NCBI GenBank assembly: GCA_017114885.1
Contig: WNLJ01000010.1
Location: 32,294-96,293 of the forward strand
Length of the DNA: 64,000 nucleotides
Reading direction: 5' to 3'
From: Neisseriaceae bacterium PsAf
GTDB lineage: Bacteria > Pseudomonadota > Gammaproteobacteria > Burkholderiales > Neisseriaceae
This document shows, one piece after another, positions 17,748 through 25,750 of this stretch; within the stretch, counting starts at the first letter, position 1, and the number at the start of each line of letters is the position of its first letter. The translations under genes were made by a program, and so were the position numbers. The notes under the pieces were generated by a model. That model was not told where the DNA came from. It made no database searches and worked only from the letters and a program-made list of their open reading frames with translations.

Positions 17748-18824
17748 TTAAGATGAAAACCGCTTAGGAAGTATGTCTTTCAATTTATTACGCATTTTTA
17801 AAATAGCTTGTTCTGTTGTTTCCCAATCAATACAAGCATCTGTTACGGATACCCCATATTTTAATTGGGTTAAGTCTTCTGGTATTGATTGATTGCCCCA
17901 CTCTAAATTACTTTCTATCATTAAAGCACAAATAGATTGATTGCCATCCAAAATTTGATTGATAATATTATCAATCACCAAAGGCTGTAATTCAGCCTTT
18001 TTATTCGAATTCGCATGAGAGCAGTCAATCATAATATTGGTAGATAATCCCGCCTTACTTAATCTTTCTTCAGCCAATGTTACATTCACAGAATCATAAT
18101 TGGTTTTATTATCTCCACCTCTTAGGACAATATGTGCATATTGATTGCCTCTGGTTTTAACGCGAGAAACACGCCCTTCTTGATTAATACCTAAAAAATG
18201 GTGCGCATTAGCTGCTGATTTTAAAGCATTCAAAGCAACCGTCAAGCCCCCATCTGTCCCATTTTTAAAACCAACCGCCGAAGACAATCCAGATGCTAAT
18301 TCTCTATGGGTTTGGGATTCGGTTGTTCTCGCCCCAATAGCCGACCAACTGATTAAATCCTGTAGATATTGAGGGGAGATTGGATCTAAAGCTTCAGTAG
18401 AAGTCGGCACACCCATTTCAGCAATTTCCAATAATAACTTTCTACCCAAGTGCAATCCATCCTCAATTTTAAATGTATCATTTAAATAGGGATCGTTAAT
18501 CAATCCTTTCCAACCAACAGTCGTTCTGGGTTTTTCAAAGTACACGCGCATGATTAAAAAAAGCGTATCATCCACCTCTTGGGATAATTTTTTTAACCTA
18601 CTCGCATACTCTATCGCTGCTTTAGGATCATGAATAGAACAAGGACCCACTACAATAAATAAGCGATGGTCATTATGATCCAAAATATTTTTTACGGTTT
18701 GTCGACTCTCTGATACTAAAGCACGAGCAGATGTCGACAGAGGTAATTTATCCTTTAATTCTTGGGGTGTAATAATTGGCACATTCGCCTCAATATTAAT
18801 ATCATTAATTTTTTGTTTAGCCAT
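17748..18824 (-). CDS. aroG: 3-deoxy-7-phosphoheptulonate synthase (class I DAHP synthase)
   Basis: This enzyme condenses phosphoenolpyruvate and erythrose-4-phosphate, the first step of the shikimate pathway. From ATG at 18824 it is 358 aa, starting MAKQKINDINI; an in-frame GTG three codons earlier is a weaker candidate. Class I motifs are VVGPCSIHDP, RVYFEKPRTTVGWKG, the metal/substrate stretch IGARTTESQTHRELASGLS, and MIDCSHANSNKK. It resembles E. coli AroF/G/H, which are each inhibited by one aromatic amino acid; which one applies here cannot be read. It ends 4 nt from the convergent ibaG gene. Confidence 0.92.
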   Translation of the reverse strand: MAKQKINDINIEANVPIITPQELKDKLPLSTSARALVSESRQTVKNILDHNDHRLFIVVGPCSIHDPKAAIEYASRLKKLSQEVDDTLFLIMRVYFEKPRTTVGWKGLINDPYLNDTFKIEDGLHLGRKLLLEIAEMGVPTSTEALDPISPQYLQDLISWSAIGARTTESQTHRELASGLSSAVGFKNGTDGGLTVALNALKSAANAHHFLGINQEGRVSRVKTRGNQYAHIVLRGGDNKTNYDSVNVTLAEERLSKAGLSTNIMIDCSHANSNKKAELQPLVIDNIINQILDGNQSICALMIESNLEWGNQSIPEDLTQLKYGVSVTDACIDWETTEQAILKMRNKLKDILPKRFSS

Positions 18825-18839
18825 AACTCTCACTACTCA

Positions 18840-19517
18840 CTACATAAATAGATGAAAAAATTTATCAAAAAAGGTAATCGCTGCTTGAATAGCCCAATTG
18901 ACAATGGGTCCCATTACTTGAAATAGACCTAAAAATAAAGCCGCCAAAACAATCCAAAACCCATATGGTTCTAACTTCATATATTTACTAGAAGCTTCTG
19001 GACTTAAATAACTATTCACAATACGACTTCCATCCAAAGGAGGTATCGGCACCAGATTAAATACACATAAAACCGTATTAATAACCATACCAAACATAGA
19101 CATTTCATTAATAAATGATATTAAATTAGAACCCTGATTTTGCTGTGATAAATAAAAAGTTCCAACATATAGTGCAGCCCAAATAAACATCATGAGTAAA
19201 TTAGATAAAGGACCCGCTGCTGCGACTTGTCTCATCCCTTTACGATAATCTTTAAACTGGTAGGGATTAACAGGCACTGGTTTTGCCCAACCAAATAAAA
19301 ACGGCGCCCCCATTACTAGTAAAAATAACGGTAATACTACCGTACCTATTGGGTCTATATGTGCCAGTGGATTCAATGTTAATCTACCTGCATTATCTGC
19401 TGTATAATCACCATTTTTCTTAGCCACATAACCGTGTGCCGTTTCATGCACGGTCACTGCCAATACCATAGGAATGGCATAAACACAAACTTTGTAAAAG
19501 ATACCTGCTATATCCAT
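18840..19517 (-). CDS. M50 site-2-protease-like membrane metallopeptidase
   Basis: This is a 225-residue integral membrane zinc peptidase of the minimal S2P group. The zinc site is HETAHG (His24, Glu25, His28) in the first membrane segment, and the distal ligand is in NLVPIPPLDGSRI near 156-168. It has no PDZ domain, unlike RseP. The AKKNGDYTADNAGRLTLNPL segment and FGWAKPVPVNP are typical of this small M50 family, often annotated as Rip or site-2 protease. Its substrate is unknown. It follows the RNase AM gene by 7 nt. Confidence 0.87.
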   Translation of the reverse strand: MDIAGIFYKVCVYAIPMVLAVTVHETAHGYVAKKNGDYTADNAGRLTLNPLAHIDPIGTVVLPLFLLVMGAPFLFGWAKPVPVNPYQFKDYRKGMRQVAAAGPLSNLLMMFIWAALYVGTFYLSQQNQGSNLISFINEMSMFGMVINTVLCVFNLVPIPPLDGSRIVNSYLSPEASSKYMKLEPYGFWIVLAALFLGLFQVMGPIVNWAIQAAITFFDKFFHLFM

Positions 19518-19524
19518 AAATATC

Positions 19525-20364
19525 CTAATTAAAATTTTTAAATGTAGTCCATATAGGTCGACATTCTGTTGGTAAATCGGGTGTCACGCCTATTTTTCTC
19601 TGGTCATACTCATGCCCATGAAAATCACTACCCGAAGAAGCGAATAAATTATATTGCTCTGCTAATAATGAAGCTGTCATTATCTCATTATAATCATGGC
19701 TACTACAACCCACTTCTATTCCTTGTCCCCCATAGAGAACAAACTCATCTAAAAACTGGCGTATTTTTGATAAAGTTAGATTGTAACGTAAAGGATGGGC
19801 CAAAACTGCGATACCTCCTGCCTCCACAATCAGTCTTACAACTTCTGGTAATGATCCCCACTCTGTTTTAACAAAACCTTTTTTACCCTCTCCTAAATAC
19901 TTATTAAAAGCTTGTTGAATAGAAGACACAATTCCTTCATTAACCAGATACTCAGCCATATGTCTTCTTCCTACTGTATCTGGATGAGAAGCTAAAGCCA
20001 GAGCTCCTTCGTATAAACCATTAATACCAATGTGTTCCAATTTTTCTGACATCAATGCAAGACGTTTTAATCTTACACTTCTAATTTCATCAATCAACTT
20101 TATTAAAGGTTGATAATTCATATCAAAATTTAATCCTACCACATGAATGACTTTACTGCCCCAAGTCACTGAAATTTCGACCCCATTGACAAAGGATATC
20201 CCAAGCTCTGCAGATGCTGTTTTTGCTTCCTCTAAACCACCTATATTATCATGATCTGTAAGAGCTAGTAATTGAGCACCATTCGCTTGGGCTTTCTTTA
20301 TTAATTCTCTAGGGGGGTAAATTCCATCAGAAAAGTTTGAATGGAAGTGTAAATCTATTTGCAT
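19525..20364 (-). CDS. rnm: PHP-domain 5'-3' exoribonuclease (RNase AM)
   Basis: The 279-residue PHP-domain protein matches RNase AM (YciV/TrpH), which trims the 5' ends of rRNA precursors and degrades short RNAs. The metal motif HFHSNFSDG is at residues 6-14. LLALTDHDN and VLAHPLRY follow, and the C-terminus has SGSDFHG, so the PHP metal ligands look complete. It is the middle gene of a minus-strand run with the thioesterase upstream and the M50 protease downstream. A hairpin just before its start may affect translation. Confidence 0.88.
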   Translation of the reverse strand: MQIDLHFHSNFSDGIYPPRELIKKAQANGAQLLALTDHDNIGGLEEAKTASAELGISFVNGVEISVTWGSKVIHVVGLNFDMNYQPLIKLIDEIRSVRLKRLALMSEKLEHIGINGLYEGALALASHPDTVGRRHMAEYLVNEGIVSSIQQAFNKYLGEGKKGFVKTEWGSLPEVVRLIVEAGGIAVLAHPLRYNLTLSKIRQFLDEFVLYGGQGIEVGCSSHDYNEIMTASLLAEQYNLFASSGSDFHGHEYDQRKIGVTPDLPTECRPIWTTFKNFN

Positions 20365-20373
20365 GTCTTATTC

Positions 20374-20392
20374 TACCTTATTCAATAAGGTA
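20374..20392 (-). promoter_or_regulatory. Hairpin overlapping the RNase AM leader
   Basis: A 9-bp inverted repeat (TACCTTATT, one base, AATAAGGTA) lies 10-28 nt upstream of the RNase AM ATG. On the minus strand the AAGG that could serve as Shine-Dalgarno is inside the stem. There is no T-run after it, so it is not an intrinsic terminator for the upstream gene. Whether it controls translation is a guess. Confidence 0.35.
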
Positions 20393-20408
20393 ATGGTTTT
20401 TATAATTA

Positions 20409-20819
20409 TTATTTATTTTCAACTAAACTAGAAAATCCTTGCATTAAATCATCATCTAGCTGCCCTACTTTTTGAGTTTGTAGGTCTAAAATTACATAAG
20501 TAACCTCAGCATCGACTACTACTTTATTATTCTTAGTATTAATAATTACTTGCTCTATAATGCCCTTTTTTTCATTAAATTCCTTAATGGTTGATTGCAC
20601 TTCAAGCTCGTCACCTAAAACCGCTGGAGAACGGTAATTAATGTTGATGTTAACAATCACAAATCCCAAATGTTTACGATGTAAATCACGCATAACATCT
20701 GCACTATCAGTCATATCCCAGCGAGCTTCTTCTAAAAATTCTAAATACCTCGCATTATTGACATGCCGATATAAATCCAAATGAAAACCTCTAACTTTTA
20801 TAGGCGTTTTAAAAATCAT
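20409..20819 (-). CDS. Acyl-CoA thioesterase, hotdog fold (FadM/YbgC-like)
   Basis: This 136-residue hotdog thioesterase hydrolyses acyl-CoA. The catalytic Asp15 is in FHLDLYRHVNNARYLEFLEEAR, the 4-hydroxybenzoyl-CoA thioesterase signature. The rest, with VIVNININYRSPAVLGDELEV, is typical of the FadM/YbgC group. Substrate chain length cannot be predicted. The FLEEARWD end of the motif is closer to FadM than to the Tol-Pal-linked YbgC, and no tol genes are nearby. Confidence 0.85.
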   Translation of the reverse strand: MIFKTPIKVRGFHLDLYRHVNNARYLEFLEEARWDMTDSADVMRDLHRKHLGFVIVNININYRSPAVLGDELEVQSTIKEFNEKKGIIEQVIINTKNNKVVVDAEVTYVILDLQTQKVGQLDDDLMQGFSSLVENK

Positions 20820-20848
20820 TATTATTCCTTTATTTAACTACTACGTGC

Positions 20849-21214
20849 TTAAGATTCTCCAATATAAAATGGTAATCTTTCTCTTTCAATTTCTGTTTTG
20901 ATCACATCACTTACAACGGTTGATAACAAGACATCAAACCATTTCTGAAACACATCTATATTTAATTCCGGGTATGTTTCCATAGCCTCACTCCAATTAG
21001 CGAGTTCTGCACTAAATATTTCTTGTACATACTTTTCTATCACATCCCATACTTCATCAATTTGCTCACAAGGAGTAATTAAATAAGAATTCGGATTATT
21101 TTGTAAGTCTTGTAATTCCAAACCAATTAAATCAATTTCAGGAAGATTTTGCAACCATGACCAAAATGGCTGTTTGGGAATTAATACAATGATACTTCTA
21201 TCTATGTCATACAT
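20849..21214 (-). CDS. Uncharacterised conserved-looking protein
   Basis: I do not assign a function to this 121-residue acidic, soluble protein. It has no signal peptide, membrane segment or cysteine-rich site, except a single Cys in LITPCEQID. Tryptophans are frequent (PFWSWLQNLP, EVWDVIE, LANWSEAM, FQKWFDVL). The pattern of a short N-terminal strand (RSIIVLIPKQPFWSWL) followed by helices suggests a small alpha/beta fold. I believe similar proteins occur in other beta/gammaproteobacteria, but cannot confirm this. It lies between the mla cluster and the thioesterase on the same strand. Confidence 0.7.
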   Translation of the reverse strand: MYDIDRSIIVLIPKQPFWSWLQNLPEIDLIGLELQDLQNNPNSYLITPCEQIDEVWDVIEKYVQEIFSAELANWSEAMETYPELNIDVFQKWFDVLLSTVVSDVIKTEIERERLPFYIGES

Positions 21215-21288
21215 ACGATAGCTCCTATGAAAGAAAGTATTTTTAGAAATTTTATTGTTTTTTTTGATGTTACTTTAATTTTTAGACT

Positions 21289-21447
21289 TTAAATTTTTCT
21301 AAAGCTATTACTGTCACAATCTAATTCAAGAATAGAACATATCCAAACTGCTTGAATAATAAACTGGTGATAGGTACAAAAGTCTTGCTGGGTTTGTTTA
21401 TGCTTAGATTGACCTACTGAGCCACAAACATTGCGAACATTATTCAT
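21289..21447 (-). pseudogene. Small ORF after mlaC; possible truncated mlaB (STAS) remnant
   Basis: A 52-codon ORF starts with ATG overlapping the mlaC stop (ATGA), as expected for a coupled operon gene. This is where mlaB, the STAS partner of MlaF, normally sits. The end of the product, VWICSILELDCDSNSF, loosely recalls the STAS core (DLS-x-V-x-x-DS), but the reading stops soon after and a full STAS domain (about 90 aa) is absent. It could be a decayed mlaB, an unrelated small gene or chance. No intact mlaB is in the window. Confidence 0.35.
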
Positions 21448-22085
21448 TGTTTTTTTTTCGATTGATTATTCTCTTCTTGTAAGTTTTGAATCAAGCCATC
21501 AATTGCACTTTCTTGGATAATTTCAGAAAACTGTCCACGATATGCAGTCACCAAACTAATTCCTTGTACATTAACATTATAAATTTTATATCCATACTCT
21601 GTTTTGTATAAGAAATAATCTATATCGATAGGCTCTTTTAAACCTGCACTTACAGAAGTTGCTTTAGATTGAATAATAATCTCCCTACCCTCATTTTTAA
21701 TAATAGGGTTTTGTTTAATTTCTACTTTAGCATCTTTTACATGTACAAGCGCATTATAATAAGCATTAATTAATTTACATCTAAACTCTTGACTCAATTG
21801 CATTTTTTGGTTTAAGGTTGCATTCTTCCATGGAAATCCAACCGCTAAGGCTGTAATCCGATTAAAATCAAACAAGTCAATGCTCTTGTCAATGACTTTC
21901 GCTTTAATTTCATCCGTATTGCTCCCATCATCTAAAGACATTAAACTCACAACCTCAGTAACAGTAGTCGTTAAATTCTTCACTGCCTGCGCTGGTGTTT
22001 GCATCGAGTCAGCATAAACCTGACCCAATGTGATCAATGGGCAAAATAACAACAATCCTATTATAAAGTTTTTTATTGTTTTCAT
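21444..22085 (-). CDS. mlaC: Periplasmic phospholipid shuttle MlaC
   Basis: MlaC ferries phospholipid between the outer-membrane MlaA complex and the inner-membrane MlaFEDB complex. The 213-residue protein has a cleavable signal peptide (MKTIKNFIIGLLLFCPLITLGQVYADS). The mature part shows the MlaC/Ttg2D pattern: FDFNRITALAVGFPWKNAT, LSQEFRCKLINAYYNAL, then YKIYNVNVQGISLVTAYRGQF near the C-terminus. It ends with a Gln/Lys-rich tail. It follows mlaD by 21 nt in the order mlaF-E-D-C. Confidence 0.92.
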   Translation of the reverse strand: MKTIKNFIIGLLLFCPLITLGQVYADSMQTPAQAVKNLTTTVTEVVSLMSLDDGSNTDEIKAKVIDKSIDLFDFNRITALAVGFPWKNATLNQKMQLSQEFRCKLINAYYNALVHVKDAKVEIKQNPIIKNEGREIIIQSKATSVSAGLKEPIDIDYFLYKTEYGYKIYNVNVQGISLVTAYRGQFSEIIQESAIDGLIQNLQEENNQSKKKQ

Positions 22086-22106
22086 ATTCGTAATCTAGCT
22101 GATGTA

Positions 22107-22577
22107 TTAATCTTTTGTTTTTCCTAAAAAATTAACCACAATTTTATTTAATAACTCTTCAATGACAACTGCGGAATTAGTTATATTAATAGTATCCCCT
22201 GACTGCAAGTCAAGAGAATCTCCTCCTTGTTGCAAACCTATATATTGCTCTCCCAAAATTCCCATGGTCAAAACAGAAGCAGAGGTGTCCTGTGAAAAAG
22301 AATACTGGTTATTGATGGATAATTCAACTTTTGCTTGATAGTTGTTCACATCCAAAGAAATACTTTTCACTCTTCCCACTAATACTCCTGAAGCCCTAAC
22401 AGGAGCCCCTACCTTTAGATTTCCAATATTATTAAAATAAGCAACCACCTCATAACTACCGTCATCTGAGGAAAAATTATACTTATCTCCTGCTACCTTA
22501 ACACATAAAAAAACAATAGCCAGAATACTCAAAACCACCAGTAATCCAACAGAAAATTCAATATTTTTTTGTTTCAT
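22107..22577 (-). CDS. mlaD: MCE-domain protein MlaD
   Basis: MlaD is the membrane-anchored MCE protein that forms a hexameric ring on MlaE and receives lipid from MlaC. It is 156 aa with one N-terminal membrane helix (about 10-28) and one MCE domain starting near residue 42. YFNNIGNLKVGAPVRASGVLVGRV is the MCE signature, followed by SVLTMGILGEQYIGLQQGG. Length matches E. coli MlaD. The gene is 4 nt from mlaE. Confidence 0.93.
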   Translation of the reverse strand: MKQKNIEFSVGLLVVLSILAIVFLCVKVAGDKYNFSSDDGSYEVVAYFNNIGNLKVGAPVRASGVLVGRVKSISLDVNNYQAKVELSINNQYSFSQDTSASVLTMGILGEQYIGLQQGGDSLDLQSGDTINITNSAVVIEELLNKIVVNFLGKTKD

Positions 22578-22581
22578 AACA

Positions 22582-23361
22582 TTAACCCGTAAATAAAAAT
22601 ACTGTTAATATAAAATCTGTTGCTAAAATACACAACGAACACCACACAACCGTACGATTGGTTGCTTTTAAAATTCCGCTAGGACTTGGATAAGCATACA
22701 ACCCATTGTAAACTGCAATCAAAGAAATTAATACACCAAACACCACAGACTTGATAATAGCTCCGAATAAATCATAAGATACTGAAATAGCTGATTGCAT
22801 TTGTCCCCAAAAAATATTAGCATCTAAGCCGTAAAACATCACCGCCATTACATAGGTACCGAGTATGGCAAAGGCATTACATATCACGGTTAAAAGTGGC
22901 ATAGAAATAACACCTGCCCAAAATCTAGGTCCTATAACTCTTTCAATAGGACTGACCGCCATTACCTCTAAAGCACTTAGCTGATCTGTTGTTTTCATTA
23001 ATCCTATTTCACTTGTCATAGCACTTCCAGCACTACTAGCAAATAAAATAGCAGCCAATACAGGTCCTATTTCTCTTAAAACAGAAATACCAACCAATGC
23101 CCCTAGGCTTGACTCTGCATTAAATAGAATAAGAGAATTGTAAGCCTGCAAGCCGAGAACCAAACCTAAAAACAAACCACAAAAAACGATGATACTCACA
23201 GAAGAAACACCAAATACATAGATTTCTTTAATAATTAAATGAGGTTTTAAGAAATTTTTAAGTGACTGAGATAGGATTGAAAATAGCAATAATACCATTT
23301 TGCCTATTTTCATATTAAACTGAATGACCGTTTGACCTATTCTTCTAATCATATTCAACAT
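22582..23361 (-). CDS. mlaE: Phospholipid ABC transporter permease MlaE
   Basis: MlaE is the inner-membrane permease of the Mla retrograde/anterograde phospholipid transporter. The product is 259 aa from the ATG at 23361, which has GGAAG 6 nt upstream. A TTG two codons earlier overlaps that Shine-Dalgarno and is not favoured. The family motifs are VREIGPVLAAILFASSAGSAMTSEIGLMKTTDQLSAL and PRFWAGVISMPLL, with about five membrane segments. It overlaps or abuts mlaF upstream. Confidence 0.93.
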   Translation of the reverse strand: MLNMIRRIGQTVIQFNMKIGKMVLLLFSILSQSLKNFLKPHLIIKEIYVFGVSSVSIIVFCGLFLGLVLGLQAYNSLILFNAESSLGALVGISVLREIGPVLAAILFASSAGSAMTSEIGLMKTTDQLSALEVMAVSPIERVIGPRFWAGVISMPLLTVICNAFAILGTYVMAVMFYGLDANIFWGQMQSAISVSYDLFGAIIKSVVFGVLISLIAVYNGLYAYPSPSGILKATNRTVVWCSLCILATDFILTVFLFTG

Positions 23362-23363
23362 AA

Positions 23364-24131
23364 TCAACTTCCTTCATTTAATTGAAAAGAAATAGAAGCT
23401 GCTTGTAAAAATTCCTGTACTATTTTATTTTTGTTTTTAACAAAACTATCTGGTGTTCCATCAAAAATAATGCTTTTATCAGCTAACAGAATAACCTTGT
23501 CAGCCAGTGGCAATGATTCTTTAATATTATGAGTCACCATAATACTGGTCGCATTAATGTCTTGATTCGCTTTTCCTATTAATGTTGCAATTTTAACTAA
23601 AGTAATAGGATCTAACCCCGCAAAAGGCTCATCATACAATAATAAACTAGGATTTAAAGCAGTCGCTCTTGCTAGGGCAACTCTTTTAACCATACCACCG
23701 GATAACTCTGCAGGGTATAATTTTTCTGTTCCAACAAGATCTACCGAGAGTAATTTATTATTTACCATATTTTCAATATCCTTCTCAGACAGAGAAGTAT
23801 GCTCTCTAATTGGAAAAGCAACGTTATCGTAAACATTCAAATCAGTAAATAGAGCGCCTTGTTGAAATAGATAGCCCATATTTTTACGGTGTTCATATAA
23901 CTCTTGTTTTGAGAAATCTGTGATTGATTTCCCTTTAATCAATATTTCGCCTATCTTAGGAAAAATTTGACCAGATATTAACTTTAATAATGTTGTTTTG
24001 CCTGATCCTGATCCACCAATAATACAGACAAACTCACCTTCCCTGACAGCAAAGCTTATGTTATGCAATATTTCTTGCTTTGTATAAGAAAAAGTTACAC
24101 TTTTAAATTCAATATAGGGTGTTTGTACCAT
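23364..24131 (-). CDS. mlaF: Phospholipid ABC transporter ATPase MlaF
   Basis: MlaF drives MlaE-dependent lipid transfer. The 255-residue ATPase has Walker A GGSGSGKTT at 39-47, Q-loop YLFQQGALF, signature ELSGGMVKR near 143, Walker B LLLYDEPFAGLDP and the H-loop VTHNI. The LSGGM-x-KR form is characteristic of MlaF. It is the first gene of the mla group and starts 8 nt after pdxA, so pdxA and mla may share a transcript with lptD-surA. Confidence 0.93.
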   Translation of the reverse strand: MVQTPYIEFKSVTFSYTKQEILHNISFAVREGEFVCIIGGSGSGKTTLLKLISGQIFPKIGEILIKGKSITDFSKQELYEHRKNMGYLFQQGALFTDLNVYDNVAFPIREHTSLSEKDIENMVNNKLLSVDLVGTEKLYPAELSGGMVKRVALARATALNPSLLLYDEPFAGLDPITLVKIATLIGKANQDINATSIMVTHNIKESLPLADKVILLADKSIIFDGTPDSFVKNKNKIVQEFLQAASISFQLNEGS

Positions 24132-24138
24132 AAAATAC

Positions 24139-25107
24139 TCAAATCATTCGACTAGCCATATTAATGGCTTGAATTAAACTTCTAGCATTTACTTTCCCGT
24201 TCCCTGCTAACTCAAGAGCCGTGCCATGATCCACAGAAGTCCTTATGTATGGTAAACCCAATGTGATATTTACCGCTTTCTCAAAGGAGGCATATTTAAT
24301 AACGGGCAACCCTTGATCATGGTACATTGTTAAAATGACATCATTATTCTCTATAAGTTCCTTTTGAAATACCGTATCCGCAGGATAGGGACCAGACACT
24401 AAAATATTTTCATTTTTTAAATACTTTATGGCAGGGATAATAATCTCTAATTCTTCCATCCCAAGATAACCATTTTCTCCGGCATGAGGATTGAGGCCTG
24501 TAACCAATATTTTCGGAGAAGCTATCTTAAATTTTTTCTTGAGTTCTTGGTTAATGATATGAACAACTTTTATAATTAATTCAGTAGTAATTGCTTTAGG
24601 TACTTGGCTTAAAGGTAAATGTGTAGTCGCCAAGGCGACATTTATTACCCCATCCGATAACATCATAACTACTTGATCAACACCGGCTCTGTTTTGAAAA
24701 TATTCAGTATGACCAGTTAAAGAAACACCACTTTTGTTAATAATTCCTTTATGTACAGGACCTGTCACTATTCCCGCATAAGTTCCTTTTTCAACACCCT
24801 CTATTGCTTGGTCTAGAAGTGATAAAACATAGGCTGAGTTTTTAACATTTAATTGACCTGCAATAACTTTTTCTTGAACTGGTATGTGCTTAAAAGTAAC
24901 ATAGGGGTGCTTTTCATCAAAATATTGATGCAAAAATTCTTCTTGTTTAAGTTCTTTCGCTCTATCTTCCAAAGCCTCTATATCAACTAAAATCTCAATT
25001 GGGTAATCAAAATTAGCCTCAAGAATACCCAAACAAATATCAAGCCCAATTCCTGCAGGCTCGCCACTTGTAACAGCTAAAGGAATTTGGGCTTGATTTT
25101 TTTTCAT
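24139..25107 (-). CDS. pdxA: 4-hydroxythreonine-4-phosphate dehydrogenase
   Basis: PdxA oxidises 4-phosphohydroxy-L-threonine in the DXP-dependent pyridoxal phosphate pathway. The 322-residue protein begins with LAVTSGEPAGIGLD, and has HTEYFQNRAG, VTGLNPHAGENGYLG and TMYHDQGLPVIKY, which carry the metal-binding histidines. Length is normal. The order lptD-surA-pdxA matches E. coli; the usual next gene rsmA (ksgA) is replaced by mlaF. Confidence 0.94.
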   Translation of the reverse strand: MKKNQAQIPLAVTSGEPAGIGLDICLGILEANFDYPIEILVDIEALEDRAKELKQEEFLHQYFDEKHPYVTFKHIPVQEKVIAGQLNVKNSAYVLSLLDQAIEGVEKGTYAGIVTGPVHKGIINKSGVSLTGHTEYFQNRAGVDQVVMMLSDGVINVALATTHLPLSQVPKAITTELIIKVVHIINQELKKKFKIASPKILVTGLNPHAGENGYLGMEELEIIIPAIKYLKNENILVSGPYPADTVFQKELIENNDVILTMYHDQGLPVIKYASFEKAVNITLGLPYIRTSVDHGTALELAGNGKVNARSLIQAINMASRMI

Positions 25108-25119
25108 GAAAATAAAATA

Positions 25120-25746
25120 CTAGTATGGTTTTTCTCTATATTCTATATAAGCTCTATTTTTCAAATCTTGTACAATGCTTGATAGAATCTCTTGTTGTTT
25201 TGCATTTTCAATAAAGTTCCTAGCATCTTGTTTATTTTGTTCCGTTGCGGGCATTTTGTTTTGATTTAACAAAGCTTCTATTTCAGCTTCCGTCACTTCA
25301 ATTTGACCTTGAGAAACTTCCTTTGCTAGAGCATCAACCATTAAATTATCTTTAACAGTAGCTCTCAACATTGATTTAGGAACGCCTTCTCTTGCAATTG
25401 CTTTATAAAATTGCTCTGATGTTAGCTTATTAGAAGCAGCTATTTTCTCAACTTCTGCATCAATTTCTTTTTCTGAAATTTTAATCTGCATATTTTCTGC
25501 CGCTTGTTTTAATAATCTTTGCTGAATTAGATTATCGATGGCTACCTGTTTTACATCTATTTTCTTAAGTTCTGATTTTGGAACCTGTGCTCTAATTTGG
25601 TTACTGATATCGTTAATATCTCTTTGGGTGATAACGTCCTGATTAACAACCACCACGATTTGATCAACCCATTGTACAGGCGCTGCATTCGCGCTCAACA
25701 ACCCAAAACCCAACAGTACAGCACTTAACCACTTTCTTAAACTCAT
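25120..25746 (-). CDS. surA: SurA-like periplasmic chaperone lacking parvulin domains
   Basis: SurA escorts outer-membrane proteins to the BAM complex. The start ATG at 25746 gives 208 aa, with signal peptide MSLRKWLSAVLLGFGLLSANA. The mature N-terminal chaperone domain is intact (VVVVNQDVITQRDINDI through SEKEIDAEVEKIAASN and SKSMLRATVKDNLMV). After VTEAEIEALLNQ the sequence passes directly to the final helix and strand, ending RAYIEYREKPY. No PPIase domain is present, while E. coli SurA (428 aa) has two. Frame and flanking genes are intact, so this looks like a real domain loss. The Shine-Dalgarno lies within the end of lptD. Confidence 0.88.
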   Translation of the reverse strand: MSLRKWLSAVLLGFGLLSANAAPVQWVDQIVVVVNQDVITQRDINDISNQIRAQVPKSELKKIDVKQVAIDNLIQQRLLKQAAENMQIKISEKEIDAEVEKIAASNKLTSEQFYKAIAREGVPKSMLRATVKDNLMVDALAKEVSQGQIEVTEAEIEALLNQNKMPATEQNKQDARNFIENAKQQEILSSIVQDLKNRAYIEYREKPY

Positions 25747-25750
25747 ATTA

